In this document: positions 26,101 through 38,330 of the stretch, piece after piece
How the letters are laid out: each line of letters begins with the position of its first letter
Numbering within the stretch: the first letter of the stretch is position 1
Source: Pratylenchus scribneri
Taxonomy: Eukaryota; Nematoda; Chromadorea; Rhabditida; Pratylenchidae
Length of the DNA: 64,000 nucleotides
Direction of reading: 5' to 3'
Assembly: GCA_030063045.1 (NCBI GenBank)
Contig: JAQSEB010000155.1
Span: 186,001-250,000 of the forward strand
Translations under genes and position numbers: made by a program
The notes under the pieces: model-generated
Told to the model about the DNA's origin: nothing
The model's database searches: none
Seen by the model: the letters and a program-made list of their open reading frames with translations, nothing else

Positions 26101-27103
26101 TCTCGTTCGGAAATCAAAATCGAAGGACTTCTTTTTAGAAATAGAAAAATAGAAATTCCCCACTCTCATATTCCCATTCCCATTCCCACCCCTTAAACAG
26201 CAATAGCATGGACACAACCCAAGCGAAGTCGGATTGTTCCCAATGATTTACGCCAATTGTTGACAACTTTGTCCAGTTTGACAATGAATGGCAAGGGCTA
26301 TCTCCATTTCCGGCATCATTTCCCCGAAACTCTCGATTATGTTCAATTTTTGTCAATTAATAAGCGGCTCCTACACCCACATGATATCAAATTTAATGAC
26401 AACAACAGCATTGTTAATTGGCTGATGAAACCCCGAATTGATGGAAAACCAAAAATTCTCTATTTTGAGGGCGAAGAAGAATGGAAGGCAGCTTTAGTTA
26501 ATGGCATCAAAATGGTCGGATAATTTTTATTTTACTTTGATTTGCTTAAATATATAATTGATTTTAAAATAATAATTTTAATAAATACTAATTATAATTA
26601 GGTAAATTTAAAAATTTATTAGAGATTATGGTGCTAAAGTAGGAAATGGCCATGGCCCGTATTTAATTAATTTTAATTGCAAAATTTTGATTGAATTTAA
26701 TTTATTAAACATTTTTGCGACAATATAAATATTTTAAAATATTTTATAGAAGTTTTGTAAATCAATTCAACCGATAACTTTTCTCGTTCATTTCGATTAT
26801 TGCAAAGAGGCCAAATTCAAAATGGAAAACAATCGTACAGGGGAAGTGTTATTGGTGATTGAAGACAATAATTATTTTCAATATATAAAAAATTGCTTCG
26901 TTGAAATTGACAATGAGAAAGGCTGGTATTTGTTGCGATGCCCAAAAGGAACGGAAAATGAATGGAAAGAAGAGGGACAGAAGCTGTTCCATTCTCAAAT
27001 GTGCAATGTAACAACATTTAAAGTGAACTGGGAGAAAAGTTGTCCAAAGATGAGATGGTTCTTGACAGTATGTTCTCGGAAAATGCGCAAAATAATCTTT
27101 TAA
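23119..27103 (+). CDS. F-box-type protein, copy A, 5 exons
   Basis: Exons 23119-23228, 23666-23953, 25963-26042, 26201-26514, 26750-27103; all phases agree, 381 residues. An N-terminal charged leader (MDKFVVCKNFHHQ) is followed by an F-box-like segment at ~37-70 (VPNWLIEVLEWINRMEMAN ... SCRLFYKLC). The remainder has LTMNGKGYLHFRHHFPETLD, WLMKPRIDGKPKILYF, ITFLVHF, ENNRTGEVLLV and GWYLLRCPKG...EWKEEGQ. From memory, this C-terminal order resembles the large F-box families of cyst nematodes; treat that as an unchecked match. Role: probable SCF adaptor with unknown target. Intron 2 is 2 kb because of nested mobile elements, but splice sites are intact. Near-identical to copy B at 39287. Confidence 0.85.
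24115..25795. mobile_element. Foldback element with ~170-bp arms in F-box A intron 2
   Basis: Left arm ~24115-24290 (ACTTTGGACGCCGGCAAATT ... TTTTTGACATTTAAGAG) and right arm ~25635-25790 are inverted near-copies over ~150 bases. A younger hAT-like element sits inside. Copy B retains only the left arm (40225-40415). Between 25525 and 25620 is a patch of AACCGG words ending CCGACTCTCTCCAACTCTA. No protein frame. Confidence 0.75.
24345..25153. mobile_element. Non-autonomous hAT-like element, CGGTTT words
   Basis: 809 bp. Ends TAGGGTTGGACAGTGTCGG and (reverse complement) TAGGGTTGGATCGATTCGG. It is flanked by a perfect 8-bp duplication CTAAAAAG (24337-24344 and 25154-25161). Arrays of CGGTTT lie just inside both ends. 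The paralogous intron B has the uninterrupted site (CTTAAAAAGGCAC near 40710), confirming insertion. 8-bp duplications are typical of hAT transposons; no transposase is present. Confidence 0.85.
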
Positions 27104-27414
27104 ATTTGTATCCAAATTCCAAATAAATGAATTTACAATTTATATTTTCTCTGATGACCTTATCGCAAAGAAATCATTTGAATTTGAATTTTTTTGTGCA
27201 AATCATAATAATAAATTGTTTTAAAATAAAATATCTATTGTTCTCTCAATTTTTAATTTTATATAAAATACATTATAAATTTTGGGAAAAATGAAATTAA
27301 TTAAAATAATATTCACATGATTAAGCAATATATTTGAATTGCTTGGATCATGTTGATATTGACATTCAATTGAAATTTTGCCACTCCATTAAAAAATTTT
27401 AATTTTCGGAATAC

Positions 27415-28345
27415 TTCTTAGTTAATCGAAAACACATTTTTCTTATAAGTTAATTGAAAACACATTTTTCTTAATTAATCGAAATCACATTTTTTAGTTA
27501 ATCAAAAACACATTTTTCTTAGTTAATCGAAAACACATTTTTCTTAGTTAATCGAAAATACATTTTTCTTAGTTAATCGAAAACACATTTTTCTTAGTTA
27601 ATCGAAAACACATTTTTCTTAGTTAATCAAAAACACATTTTTCTAGTTAATCGAAAATACATTTTTCTTAGTTAATCGAAAACAAATTTTTCTTAGTTAA
27701 TCGAAAACACATTTTTCTTAGTTAATTGAAAACACATTTTTCTTAGTTAATTGAAAACACATTTTTCTTAGTTAATCGAAAACACATTTTTCTTAGTTAA
27801 TTGAAAACACATTTTTCTTAGTTAATTGAAAACACATTTTTCTTAGTTAATTGAAAACACATTTTTCTTAGTTAATTGAAAACACATTTTTCTTAGTTAA
27901 TTGAAAACACATTTTTCTTAGTTAATCAAAAACACATTTTTCTAGTTAATCGAAAATACATTTTTCTAGTTAATTGAAAACACATTTTTCTTAGTTAATC
28001 GAAAACACATTTTTCTTAGTTAATTGAAAACACATTTTTCTTAGTTAATTGAAAACACATTTTTCTTAGTTAATTGAAAACACATTTTTCTTAGTTAATT
28101 GAAAACACATTTTTCTTAGTTAATTGAAAACACATTTTTCTTAGTTAATTGAAAACACATTTTTCTTAGTTAATCGAAAACACATTTTTCTTAGTTAATT
28201 GAAAACACATTTTTCTTAGTTAATTGAAAACACATTTTTCTTAGTTAATCGAAAACACATTTTTTCTTAGTTAATCAAAAATACATTTTACTTAGTTAAT
28301 CGAAAATACATTTTTTTAGTTAATCGAAAACACATTTTTCTTAGT
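27415..28345. repeat. 25-bp minisatellite, array A (~37 copies)
   Basis: Tandem unit TTAGTTAATYGAAAACACAT plus TTTTC, with C/T variation at the Y position; most central copies read TTGAAAAC. It lies ~310 bp 3' of F-box gene A. The matching array after gene B (42785-43595) has mostly the TCGAAAA form, so each array has homogenised on its own. Confidence 0.95.
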
Positions 28346-28639
28346 CAAACAATAATTTTGAAATTTTTGCTAGCAAATTATTTTAATAATTTTCAGAATA
28401 TAAAAAAGAAAATAAAAGTAAAAAAAATAAATATAGGATTTTGAATAGAACCACATTTGCCAGCCAATTTTTTAATATTGCGAATTTTAAATTAAAATTA
28501 CCGAAAATTAAACATCATTAATAAGACCAAATTAGAATTGGTCAAAAAATTTGATGTATTTGTTAATTTTCACCCATTATTTCGAATAGCCTTTTACTTT
28601 TATAATCTAATTGACTCCATTCACATTTCATTTTTTTAG

Positions 28640-28738
28640 ATGATTTGCCTTCCAGCGGAAAAGCCTGCAAATTATCCGGAAGAATCATGGAACCAACTGC
28701 ATTCCATGGATGAACAAGAAAAATTGGAACCATGTTGA
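28640..28738 (+). pseudogene. Stray exon 2 of the small secreted protein
   Basis: A 99-base copy of exon 2 of the gene at 21160, with acceptor TTTTTTAG and 3' flank including the TTTTATTTAATGAAAGACAC stretch. The frame is open, but the codon for the middle cysteine (TGT) is TAT. No exon 1 with a signal peptide lies upstream. Probably a non-functional duplicate carried with the block. Confidence 0.75.
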
Positions 28739-29387
28739 ATGGATGAAAAAGGAAATTGAGAGATGATGCGGCGCGGGTTTTGTGGGAAAGAATAATAAAA
28801 TTGAAGGAAATCTGTGTTTTATTTAATGAAAGACACCCTTTTTTGCCTTGATACTTTTAAACAAGATTTTTTATTTAAAATTCACACATCCATTTTTCGG
28901 CGTAAATTATTTAAAAGTATTTTACAACAAAATGTGAACATTATATACTTAAATTGCATTTTCTTCGGCATTTTTCCCATTTACATCCATTTTCCATTCC
29001 AAATCCAAATTGTGAATTTGTCCTCGAAATTCCCACAACCCAAATAAAAACAAAATTAAAATGTGGACATTCTCTTCTTTTTTTTTTGATTCTTTATAAT
29101 TTGGAAAATGCATCAAAAATATTTTAAATGGTTTTAATTTTCTGAAGGCAATTTTTTATCCTACTTTTTTACCCTCAAAAGTAATTTTACAATTCTAATA
29201 AATCAGAAACCGATTTTAGAATATCCAAACGTTATACCAATTTGTAGATCTCATCGAGACGCATTGAATGGTATATAAAATGTCAGGTTTTGACCCAAAA
29301 TTAAGGTTTTTAAAAACAACAGTTTAATTCGATCAATTTCGATTTAAATGAAAGACTATATTATCATAAGAATCGAGGTAAAAATTT

Positions 29388-29970
29388 TTATGTAAGAAAA
29401 ATAAAAAAAATGAGATAAAAAGATATTTCTCCCGCTGCGGAATATTTGACAGACAACTTGAAATTTTGAATGGCCACTTCCTTTTCCATCCATTTGGGCC
29501 AAATGGCGACTTCTTTTTTGGCTGTGGATTTCACTAATTTAATTACGGCTGTCATCAAAGAAAGTGATGCCCGTGTTGAGTCAGTTACAGTCAATTTTTG
29601 AGTGAAATTGGCCATTTTTTGACAGCTTTCACTTTAAATTGGTCAAATTTCTCCTCTAAATTCGGCCAAAAATAAAATTGTACTGGACATCCTCTAATTT
29701 TGATTTCTTAAATTTGGAATAGCATCAAAAATATTTGAAATGGTTTTAATTTTCTCGGGCAGATTTTCGCTGATATAGGAAATTGAAATTTGGGAATGGC
29801 CACTTCATCATTTTGAGCCAAATGGCAACTTCGTTTTCGGCGGTGGATTTCATTAATTTAATTACGGCTTCCATCAAAAAGTGATGCTCTTGTTGAGTCA
29901 GCACAGTCAATTTTTGAATGTCATTGGCCATTTTTTGACAGCTTTCACCTTAAATTGGCCAAATTCCTCC
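29388..29970 (-). repeat. Tandem duplicate of a ~300-bp segment with short frames
   Basis: Two direct copies (29388-29660 and 29746-29970) carry related minus-strand frames: MANFTQKLTV...AVIKLVKSTAKKEVAIWPK and MANDIQKLTV...AVIKLMKSTAENEVAIWLK. Each ATG is preceded by in-frame AGC TGT CAA AAA. No splice partners were identified and no family is recognised; they could be exons of one gene, two small genes or relics. The first part of 29215-29300 is a relic of the foldback family seen at 46568. Confidence 0.4.
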
Positions 29971-29993
29971 GTCCAAGTTCGGCGAGCACATAA

Positions 29994-30186
29994 AATGGAG
30001 AAGTCCGGTGCTGCGAGTGTCAAATTGAGCGCAAAAAAAGTTAGCGAGGCTTTTGCAAAGAAAGAAGAAAGGAATGGGTATGAAGCGGGGGAGGAGGCCA
30101 AAAAAAGTTCCAAATTGAATTTGCCAAAAATCCTCCATTTTTTTGCTCGCATTCTTTGTGAAAGGCGCGGCTTTTTGTCCGGATAA
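29994..30186 (+). CDS. Possible short protein, unknown
   Basis: An ATG-started frame of 63 codons (MEKSGAASVKLSAKK ... ERRGFLSG) rich in Lys, Ala and Glu. Codon choice is gene-like, but the opposite strand is also open over part of the region and no expression signal is visible. No family is recognised. Confidence 0.25.
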
Positions 30187-30671
30187 ATGTGAGGGCTTGA
30201 TTTCGGCAAAATATGAAGGAGGACTATTCAGGCACTTTTAAGCCGAAAATGCTATATTATTACATTTTTAAGCCGAGTATTTTTATTGCCTTTTTGTGTC
30301 AAACTTTTGTTGTCAAACTCTTGAGGGTCATTGGCGCAAGCATTCAATGCTAAAATGCCATTAACCAATTCAATTTTGGCATTCAAATTGAGAATTTAGT
30401 GTCAAACATTTCCCAATTCTTCTCATCCCTTTCCCATCCATTTCACATTTTATATTGTCCCATTTTTGAATAAAAAAGGCAAGGAACCCAACAATTTTAT
30501 TTAATTTCCTCCTCAACAGTCAGTAATTTCAATTTCAATTTCTGTTTTGTTTTTCGGCCAAATTTCCTGTGTTTTCCAATTCAATCTTCTTCATTCCTTT
30601 TTCTGCTATTATTTCCCATTCTTCAATTCAATTCCTCTGCCATTCCAGTCCAGCCATTTGCCTCTCAAAGA

Positions 30672-33600
30672 ATGGTAATTTGCCCAAATTATTCAAATGA
30701 CACTTGGCAATTTCCATTTTGAATAATAGAATTAATATTTTTGTGGTCATCCAAACATTTCCCTCACTCACTTCCTCACTTTTCAATGGGATAGGCTTTT
30801 CCTATTTTTTATTTATTCCTTCATAATTTAGCTAATTTTCGGGTCCAAAAACGAAAGCATGGGAATTAGTATTTTTTCATTCATAATTCATAATCAAGCC
30901 AAAAACTCGAGATGGTCTAGTTAATAATTATTTTTTTTTGTTAAATAATAGTGTTTTCCAAAAATAAGTTTCGGTTGAGAAAATCGATGAAATTTCAAAC
31001 CCAAATTGGGAATATTTGCTCAATATAACCAAAACCGAAATTTTGAAAAAACCAAAATCCGAGATTTTCAAAAACCGAAAACCTAGATATTTCAAAAATC
31101 TAAAACCGGAATTTTTAAAAACTGCGGGTTCGTCAAAAACCGATTGGTTTTAAAACTGATTCTTATGAAAAATCGATTTTGGACGTCTTCTTTTAAAAAT
31201 ATATCATAGAATTCAATTAATACAATAAAATTAAATTTAATTTATTTCAGCAAATTTTCGACAACATCCCCGATCCTTGGGATTTTCACGAATTGTTGCC
31301 AATGCATCCAGTTGCGCATTCCCATCAATCCCAATCCCATCTTCAATCCATCGCCAGTGGCCATCATTCCCGTCGTGAATCCGTTGTCTCAATCAACAAT
31401 TCGAGAATGCAACGAATCCCCCTCCTTTACAATTCCCCACCAATCCACAAATCATCGGTAGCCCGGTGGAAAACGCAAACATCACGACATCCAACCGGCG
31501 TTCATGCGGCCATATTCTTTGCTGATCGTAAATTTATTTTGATAAATAAATTTTGTAACGGGAAAACTTTGAAAGGAATAAAATTGCATAGGAAATTATG
31601 TGGATTTAATATTAATGGTGTTATGATAATTAGGGACGCGACAATTTGGGGATGGGACCGTATATAAAATCAATGGTTATAATGTGTTGGGTAAATTTAT
31701 ATATAATATTTTTTGGACAAAAATTAACTATGATATGATATCAATAGCATTAAATCTTGTTGTATATTTACTGAATTTTGGCCATAAAACGGCCAGAAAC
31801 ACATTTTTAATTAAACGATTTTTGTCATAATTGAAAAATATTCAAGATTGGCCAAAATCTTTGATATTATTTTTAGCTAATTTTGTGCCTTATAAAATGT
31901 TTATCCAATATATCGACATCGACACTAGACCATTTCTTTCCTATTTTTAGTGTCCCCAATTTTCTTACAACCGAAAAAGTTAGTAAAAATCGCCCTTGGT
32001 ATTTTTAACAATTTATCAGTCATCAGTCAGTAAAATTGTAAATTTTTAATTTCAATTATGATCAAATACACATACAAATTCTCACTTGTCAAATTCACAA
32101 TTAATTTGAATAATAATTAAAAATGCAGAGCCGGTGACCGGAAATTTGGGTTTTTGTGGCTATTTGCTGACAATCATTTCAATGATTTTCCTCCTCTTCA
32201 CTGCCCCAATTTCGGTGTTTTTCTGCATTAAAATTGTGAAAGAATATGAAAGGGCTGTCATTTTTCGACTTGGCCGACTCATTCCGGGCGGGGCCAGGGG
32301 TCCAGGTATTTAATTCGAATTTGCATTTATTTTTAATAAATTATTAATTTTTGGTCTCTTTTTCATCAATCCATGCATTGACACATACAGGAAAGTTGAT
32401 TTGAGGTAAATTTAATTATTGGATTATTTTGTTAAAATTAAATTATTTTTAAGGGTTCTCACTTTTGATGTGCAACCTCAAGAGGTAAATAATTTGGACT
32501 AAATTAAGCAATTAATCAAAATAGGCTATCCAGCCTTATTTAGCTTATGCTAAAAAGTGGAATCAATCAATCAAACCAAAAATGGGATTATTTACAATAT
32601 TTTAGCCCTTAATAAAAATATTTTAAATCTGGTTTAAAGTCAATTTTTAAAATTTCTTAACTTCATTTTTTTACTCAAAGGAGACTGAAATAAGACTACC
32701 TAGTTATTTAATATTTTATTATTATAAGGAGAAATAACAAGCACTTAAAAAAATAAAAATTGTACACATTTTAGGGCAGAAAAATTCTTTTTTTACTACC
32801 TATGAATTAATTTATAGAAAATAAATTTAAAATATTAATTTTTACAAATAATAATACAGAAATTATGCCCAGTTTAAAAAAAGTACAAATTATACTCATT
32901 TTATTTCAAAAATAGCTCTTTTTACAGCTTTGAATTATTAAAAAAAATTTATTTAAAATATTTATTATGGAAAATAAAATTCAAAAATCTTGCGCAGCTT
33001 AAAAAGTACAAATTCCATTCATTCTATTCAAAAAGGTTACCTCTTTTTAACATATGGAGTTAGATTTATAAAGTTGAATTTAAAATATTTATTTTTGGAA
33101 ATAATAATACAAAAAAATTATTACATGTATATTTGAAGATTCCCAATTTAGTTTTATTCTCTTTAAGAGATCGAAATGAGATCAATGATTTTAAAATTAT
33201 TTATTATGAAAAATATACAAAAATAATAAAAAAAATTGTACTCATTTTATGGCAAAACTAAAAGGTGTTCTCTTTTTTAAAATATGAATTTTGATTTGTA
33301 GAATTTAAAATATTTATTTTTGGAAATAATAATATCAAAAATTATTATATGAAGATTCTCTCCCGTGATGCAGTCACCGTTGCCGTCGATGTGGTCGTCT
33401 ATTTTCGGTCATAAACAATTAAATTAATCCCAAAAATCATTATTTATTTATTTTTTTTTTAGAATTTCCAATGCCACAATTTCCGTCACAAATGTCGAAG
33501 ATTCGAGTCGATCCACCAAATTGTTGGCCCAAACCACTCTCCGAAATGTTCTCGGCACAAAAACATTGGCCGAAATGCTTAGGTCCCTTCCCTCCTCTCT

Positions 33601-34929
33601 TTTTGAATTCCTATTAAATAATTTTGTGGTTTTTTTCAGTGATCGAGAACAGATTAGCCTTCAAATTCAGGTGAATTTTAATTCCTTTCAATCTTTTAAT
33701 GAATTTATTTAAAAAGGAAACATTGGATGAGGCCACCTATCCTTGGTCAATAAATTGCTGGCATTTTTATTAATTTATTTAACATATTTTAAAGGGGTGT
33801 AAAAGTGGAAAGAGTGGAAATTAAGGATGTCCGATTGCCATATCAGCTTCAGGCAAAATAAATCATTCAAAAAATATGAATATAAATATTATTCCCATTT
33901 TGAAGAGGGCAATGGCAGCAGAAGCCGAGGCGACTAGGTAAATTAAAAAAAAAGCGGGAATAAATAATTATTTAATTTAATTCAATCAAAATTAAATTGA
34001 TATATTCCTGGTAAATATTAAAAGGTTGTTCAAAGTCGTATTTTGATTTGTAAAAACTGAGAAATTTAAAACCGAAATTGGGAAATTTTGCCCAAAATAA
34101 TAGAAAATGGTATAAACGGAAACTGAAAATTAATATTTTTCAAAAATTTAAAACCGGATTTTGCAAAATCTTTAATTAACCGACTCTAAACAACTCTAGT
34201 AAATATTTAAATTGGTAAATTCCGCAATTATTAAATGCTGAGCCTAGTAACTTATGGAAATTAGGGTTTAAAAACTCTATTCAAACTCGGTAATATGTTC
34301 ATTCGATTCGGCATTGTCGATTTAGTCTATGAAATTTACAATTTCAAACCGATATTAAAGCTTAGACCAAAGTTAGTAAATCAAAACGGGTTTGGGTTTA
34401 AACAACGGTTCAGCTTTTCAAAACAAGCTCATACTGGTTTAAAATTGAAACTTCATAGATTAAATTGATCATGCCGAATCGAATTAGTCAATTCTCGAGT
34501 CTATAAGAAGCATGGAAGCTGAAGATTTCCAAAATTTACCGGATAATTTCTACTCTAACGGATATATTTGGAAAATTGAATAAATATTCAATTTGAATAC
34601 AAAATGAATTTAATAAATCGTAGAGAAGCACGTGCCAAAGTGATTGCGGCCGAAGGCGAAGAATTATCGTCGAAGGCATTGAGCCAAGCGGCCGAATTGA
34701 TTTCCCAATCACCATCGGCCATTCATCTTTCCCTCTTGCAAACATTGAAGGCAATCAGCGCGGAGAAGAACCAAACAATTGTTTTGCCAATTCCCGTGGA
34801 ATTGATCAGATGGTTGGACAAAATGTGTGAATTTAAAATCAATACTTTTAATTTAATTGAATTATTATTTTAGTCGCGCAAAAAGGAGGAAATGATCAAA
34901 AAAAAAAACAAATTGACGAACAAAATTAG
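30672..34929 (+). CDS. Stomatin / MEC-2-like membrane protein, 13 exons
   Basis: Exons 30672-30674 (ATG only), 31251-31527, 32129-32305, 32354-32405, 32454-32484, 33355-33407, 33463-33582, 33640-33670, 33717-33745, 33795-33852, 33906-33937, 34624-34826, 34874-34929; 373 residues, phases agree. The N-terminal ~95 residues are His/Ser-rich and variable. A membrane-inserting hydrophobic hairpin (GYLLTIISMIFLLFTAPISV) is followed by the stomatin signature EYERAVIFRLGRL and the PHB domain (SRDAVTVAVDVVVYFR, LLAQTTLRNVLGTKTLAEML, RVEIKDVRLPYQLQRAMAAE, ARAKVIAAEGE). The family scaffolds cholesterol-rich membrane and tunes ion channels; C. elegans MEC-2 acts in touch. Oddities: intron 3 ends TTTTTG, not AG, and intron 10 starts with GC. 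The start codon, split off alone in exon 1, is the least certain part. Confidence 0.9.
34019..34198. mobile_element. Short hAT-like element, AACCG words, in stomatin intron 11
   Basis: 180 bp flanked by a perfect 8-bp duplication GTAAATAT (34011-34018, 34199-34206). Ends are TAAAAGGTTGTTCAAAGTCG and (reverse complement) TAGAGTTGTTTAGAGTCGG. The interior has AAAACCGAAATTGGG-like words. Similar word patches without resolved ends lie at 8355-8520 and 30960-31190. Confidence 0.7.
34255..34520. repeat. Foldback in stomatin intron 11
   Basis: Inverted arms: ATTCGATTCGGCATTGTCGA on the left and TCATGCCGAATCGAATTAG on the right. Relatives occur at 46215-46450 (the duplicated copy) and 52735-52975. 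No protein frame. Confidence 0.65.
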
Positions 34930-35099
34930 TAATTGATTGGCTGACAAAATAATTAAAAATGGAAAATGGTGACGGTTAAAAATTTGTACAAATCAAAGAA
35001 TTTGCCGTGTTTTTAAAAGAACATTGATAAATTTTATTAATCTACTTTTTTTTTGTGCTTTGTGTTCTATTTATTCTTTAAATTTCTCCTTTTATTAGA

Positions 35100-35465
35100 C
35101 TATTTTTCGTCTTAATTTCTCCCTGCGGGGCTAGACGGGCTTGGCCAGAAAAATGGGACAAACTTTTCCACTATGGGTGCGCAAGTATGAAATTTGTTTA
35201 TAAATTTTGAGTTGAGATAGAAGTGCGCGGTAAAGAGCAAAGTTGTAGAGCTCGATAAGAAGGATCGAATGGTATATTGCGCGAGTTGTAAAACCAAACC
35301 AGTTTCGAGATATAAGCTTAAACCGGTTTAAAGAATTGAAAAATAAAGGCGAGTGAAGCGAGCCGTCTAAAACGGAATAAAAACCTACTGGGGTACCTTA
35401 AAGCGCCCCGCGCTTTTTTCGACGCGCAAGTACAAATTTAAACCAGGCGCGTTAGCGACTGGTTT
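35100..35465. other. GC-rich patch with hairpins downstream of stomatin
   Basis: Contains CTCCCTGCGGGG, GGCGAGTGAAGCGAGCC (near reverse complement of the phosphatase-intron repeat core), GCGCCCCGCGC and ACCAGGCGCGTTAGCGACTGGT. It also contains TAGAGCTCGATAAG...GAATGGTATAT, related to the foldback motif family. It is probably a mobile-element relic; no ends were fixed. Confidence 0.4.
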
Positions 35466-36029
35466 TATATATAAATTAGCAATTATAAAAACAAGAAATG
35501 AACGTAATACGTAAATATTCTCGCTCCGAACTTCCTTCTAAAACGAGAACATCCGCACTGAAAATGAGAGCAATGATAATGATTGTTCACAATTTGCGCG
35601 GAAGGAATTGAAAAGATTTTTTTCAAGGATTATTTGCTGTGATTGATTTGATATTATTTTTATGGTTGCGGAAATTAGAAAGAAGAATAATTATTTATTA
35701 GACAATTATATGAAAAAGGTCTTAAACTACAATGTAAAAATTATGTATTTAAATTGCTGGATTGAATTGAAAATTAAATAATGAATTTTATTTAAATTTT
35801 ATTATATTTTTATGAAATGATAAAATTTCTTCCAAAAATTTGGCAAATATTTTTATTCAATATCAATGGCATTAAAGATGAGGAATGTTAAAAATTGAAA
35901 GAAAAATATTTAAAAAATGAATGGAACAATCCTTTTTAGTTTTTAATATTTGCGCTTAATCCATCAGTCAATCCACTCACGTTTCAAGCATCAGTTATAA
36001 AACGAAAAATGGCGCAATTTCATTTTGAA

Positions 36030-36443
36030 TAGGGTTGGGCGGTATCGGGATACGGGTCGGTATTAATACCGAAATACCGGGGTCTGGCCAATACCGATAC
36101 CGGTTTTGCCAATACCGCTACCGACCCCGGTAATACCGTTACCGATTTTCTAACCCGGTATTAATCGGTATTGTCAAGCACCCCATAAAATGGCATTTTT
36201 GGCCAAATTTTAAATTTTTTTCTTGAAGAAATTGAAATGTAAAGAAATATATTGAGATTGATTTTAGAAAATGCATTGGATTTAAAATTTTATTTTTGCA
36301 TGAAAACAAGATTTTTGAATTATTTTTTGTATTTTTAAAGTAAAAAATTGATTTTATAAATTTTTTTACCATTTTTTTTATCAAATACGTACCGACTAAT
36401 ACCGATACCGACTAATGCCAAATACCGATACCGCCCAACCCTA
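36030..36443. mobile_element. Non-autonomous hAT-like element, ATACCG words
   Basis: 414 bp. Both ends read TAGGGTTGGGCGGTATCGG (perfect inverted match of ~19 bases) and are flanked by a perfect 8-bp duplication ATTTTGAA (36022-36029, 36444-36451). Arrays of ATACCG/CGGTAT fill the first ~140 bases and the last ~60. The AT-rich middle has no protein. Confidence 0.9.
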
Positions 36444-37376
36444 ATTTTGAATAAGGAATAAAAAAGAAATATACATAAATATATGACTTGAATAAGGGAA
36501 TGGATTTAAAAAGGAAAATGATTTCACAGTTCACACATTTTGCTTCCCCATTCCCACAAGGCCCAATTTAATTTTTTTTGACTTCATCAAAGTGAATCGA
36601 AAAATCTATAAGCCAAAAATAGCTGCGCAGGGAGAAAATTGTGGATTCAATTGCCAAAATATTAAAAATGTGCTGAATGAAGGAAAAGTCAAAAATAAAA
36701 AAATTTATTGATAAGATGGACAAAAAATGGCAAAAGCCATATTTATATTACCCTGGATAAGTGACTATAATTCCTTATAATTATAACGTCGACAATCGAC
36801 ATATACATTATTACAATAGAATTCCCATGCCTATAATAATAAATGTTCACATTATTTCAAAAATGCCATCCACATCCACACGCATTAAAAAAAATATAGG
36901 CAATTCCATTCCATTCACATTTGCTTTGCGATTATAGATGATAAAAGACTATATAGCTCATAGTAAATAATTGATGAGAAGATGATGAATGAAATGCAAA
37001 ATAGAGCCAACAAAATCTCTGCATGCGTTGTTATTTCCATCCTTAAATTAAATCAATGCAGCAGCACATAATTGGACAACCAACAATCAATCGATTGTAG
37101 GAATTTCTTTATTCCATAAATTCATTCTCCAGAGTGATGCGAATATGAGTCCAAAAAATAACTGTGAAAAGAAAATTTTATTTGTTTTCTCCCCATACAC
37201 AATCACAACACAGACAACATAATTATTCTTTAATTTATTATCCGAAAAATATTTTAATAATAAATTCTTGATCTTTCCATTTAGCCTTTCTTTTTAAATT
37301 AAACAGCTATTTTTATTTTCCGTCTACCTATAAACGAACTGATTTTGATTTTATCTACGACCAATTATTAACAAAA

Positions 37377-38330
37377 ATGAACAACAGAAAATGGGATTGG
37401 AAACAAACTGAATTAATAATTTCACTTGACGGCCAAAGTGTGAAATTGCGAGATGATTCATAGTAAGCTTTTCATAAAAATGAATTATTTAGACTTTAAT
37501 CATTAAAGCCTTATATAATACTATTAAATTTGAACCAAAATTCAAATTTGTAAAGCTTTTTTGAGCCAAATATTTTGAGATAAAATGATTAACATTTATG
37601 TAAAAAAAATTTTCAGTTCAGGGGCCTACTCTGTTCGAACCGAAAATGCAATTACCCACACTCTTTGGGATAGTGGTTTCATTTGTTATTATGAGTCTCA
37701 AATTGTGGTCAAGGACCCAAAACATCGGTATGAATTTAAGGACACGAAAATTTATATCCCATTTTCTTATTCCTTAGTAAAATGTACTTTGGATTTTCGA
37801 TTGATGACAATGAGTTCGTATTGGAAGGAAATGCCGTCGGTATGCAAAACAACAGTGTTTCTATAGCAGGAAAGCATGGTTTTTTGGTTGATGGTCTGAA
37901 CATTCCATTTCCTGTTTCGGAATCGGAAGAAATACCTCTCCGCGATTTCAAAGAGGGCGATGTTGTGGGAATCGGCTTAATCGGGAATGGACGAGATCGT
38001 CGAATCTTTGCAAATTTAAATGACAAAAAACTAGGTTTGAAAAATTTAAATAATCGACCAAAAATTCTTTCTATACTTGTATTCTATAAATTAATAATCT
38101 GAAAATGTGAAAAATGAAAATGATTTCTATTAGTATAATCGATGAAATGTAAAAAAAAAGATATTAACAATTATTTATATTTAGTGAATTGCCCAATGAT
38201 ATTGCCCGCAAATTTTCAACGTGAAGAGATGGCATTTTTCCCAACTATATCAATTCGCAACGGCGGTGAGACGATTATAACGAATTTCGGGAATAATGGA
38301 ATCAAATGGCGAGGACCAATTCCGACATGA
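37377..38330 (+). CDS. SPRY-domain protein, 4 exons
   Basis: Exons 37377-37462, 37617-37727, 37778-38034, 38185-38330; phases agree, 199 residues. The start MNNRKWDWKQTEL has no signal peptide. The fold shows SPRY features: YFGFSIDDNEF, the core DVVGIGLIGNGRDRRIFANL (enters with GD, leaves with NDKKLG) and the end MAFFPTISIRNGGETIITNFG. SPRY domains bind protein partners. In cyst nematodes secreted SPRY proteins (SPRYSECs) are effectors, and RanBPM-like SPRY proteins are intracellular; without a signal peptide this copy is predicted intracellular. The N-terminal edge of the domain is short, so it may be a partial SPRY. It borders the duplicated block. Confidence 0.82.

Larger units (their letters stand above)
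22390..29060 (+). repeat. Segmental duplication, block A
   Basis: This block is matched in the same order and orientation by 38390-45780: upstream sequence, the F-box gene, a 25-bp minisatellite and a stray last exon of the small secreted protein with its 3' flank. Coding parts differ by few bases, whereas introns differ by whole insertions. The stomatin 3' end that follows (34230-34990) is also copied (46230-47350), so the original unit probably reached ~35 kb and copy B later lost its middle. Confidence 0.85.

Noticed and set aside
27415..28345. CRISPR-like array of regular repeats
   Set aside because: Units are contiguous with no unique spacers and the genome is eukaryotic; it is a minisatellite. 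The same applies to 42785, 58725 and 61960.
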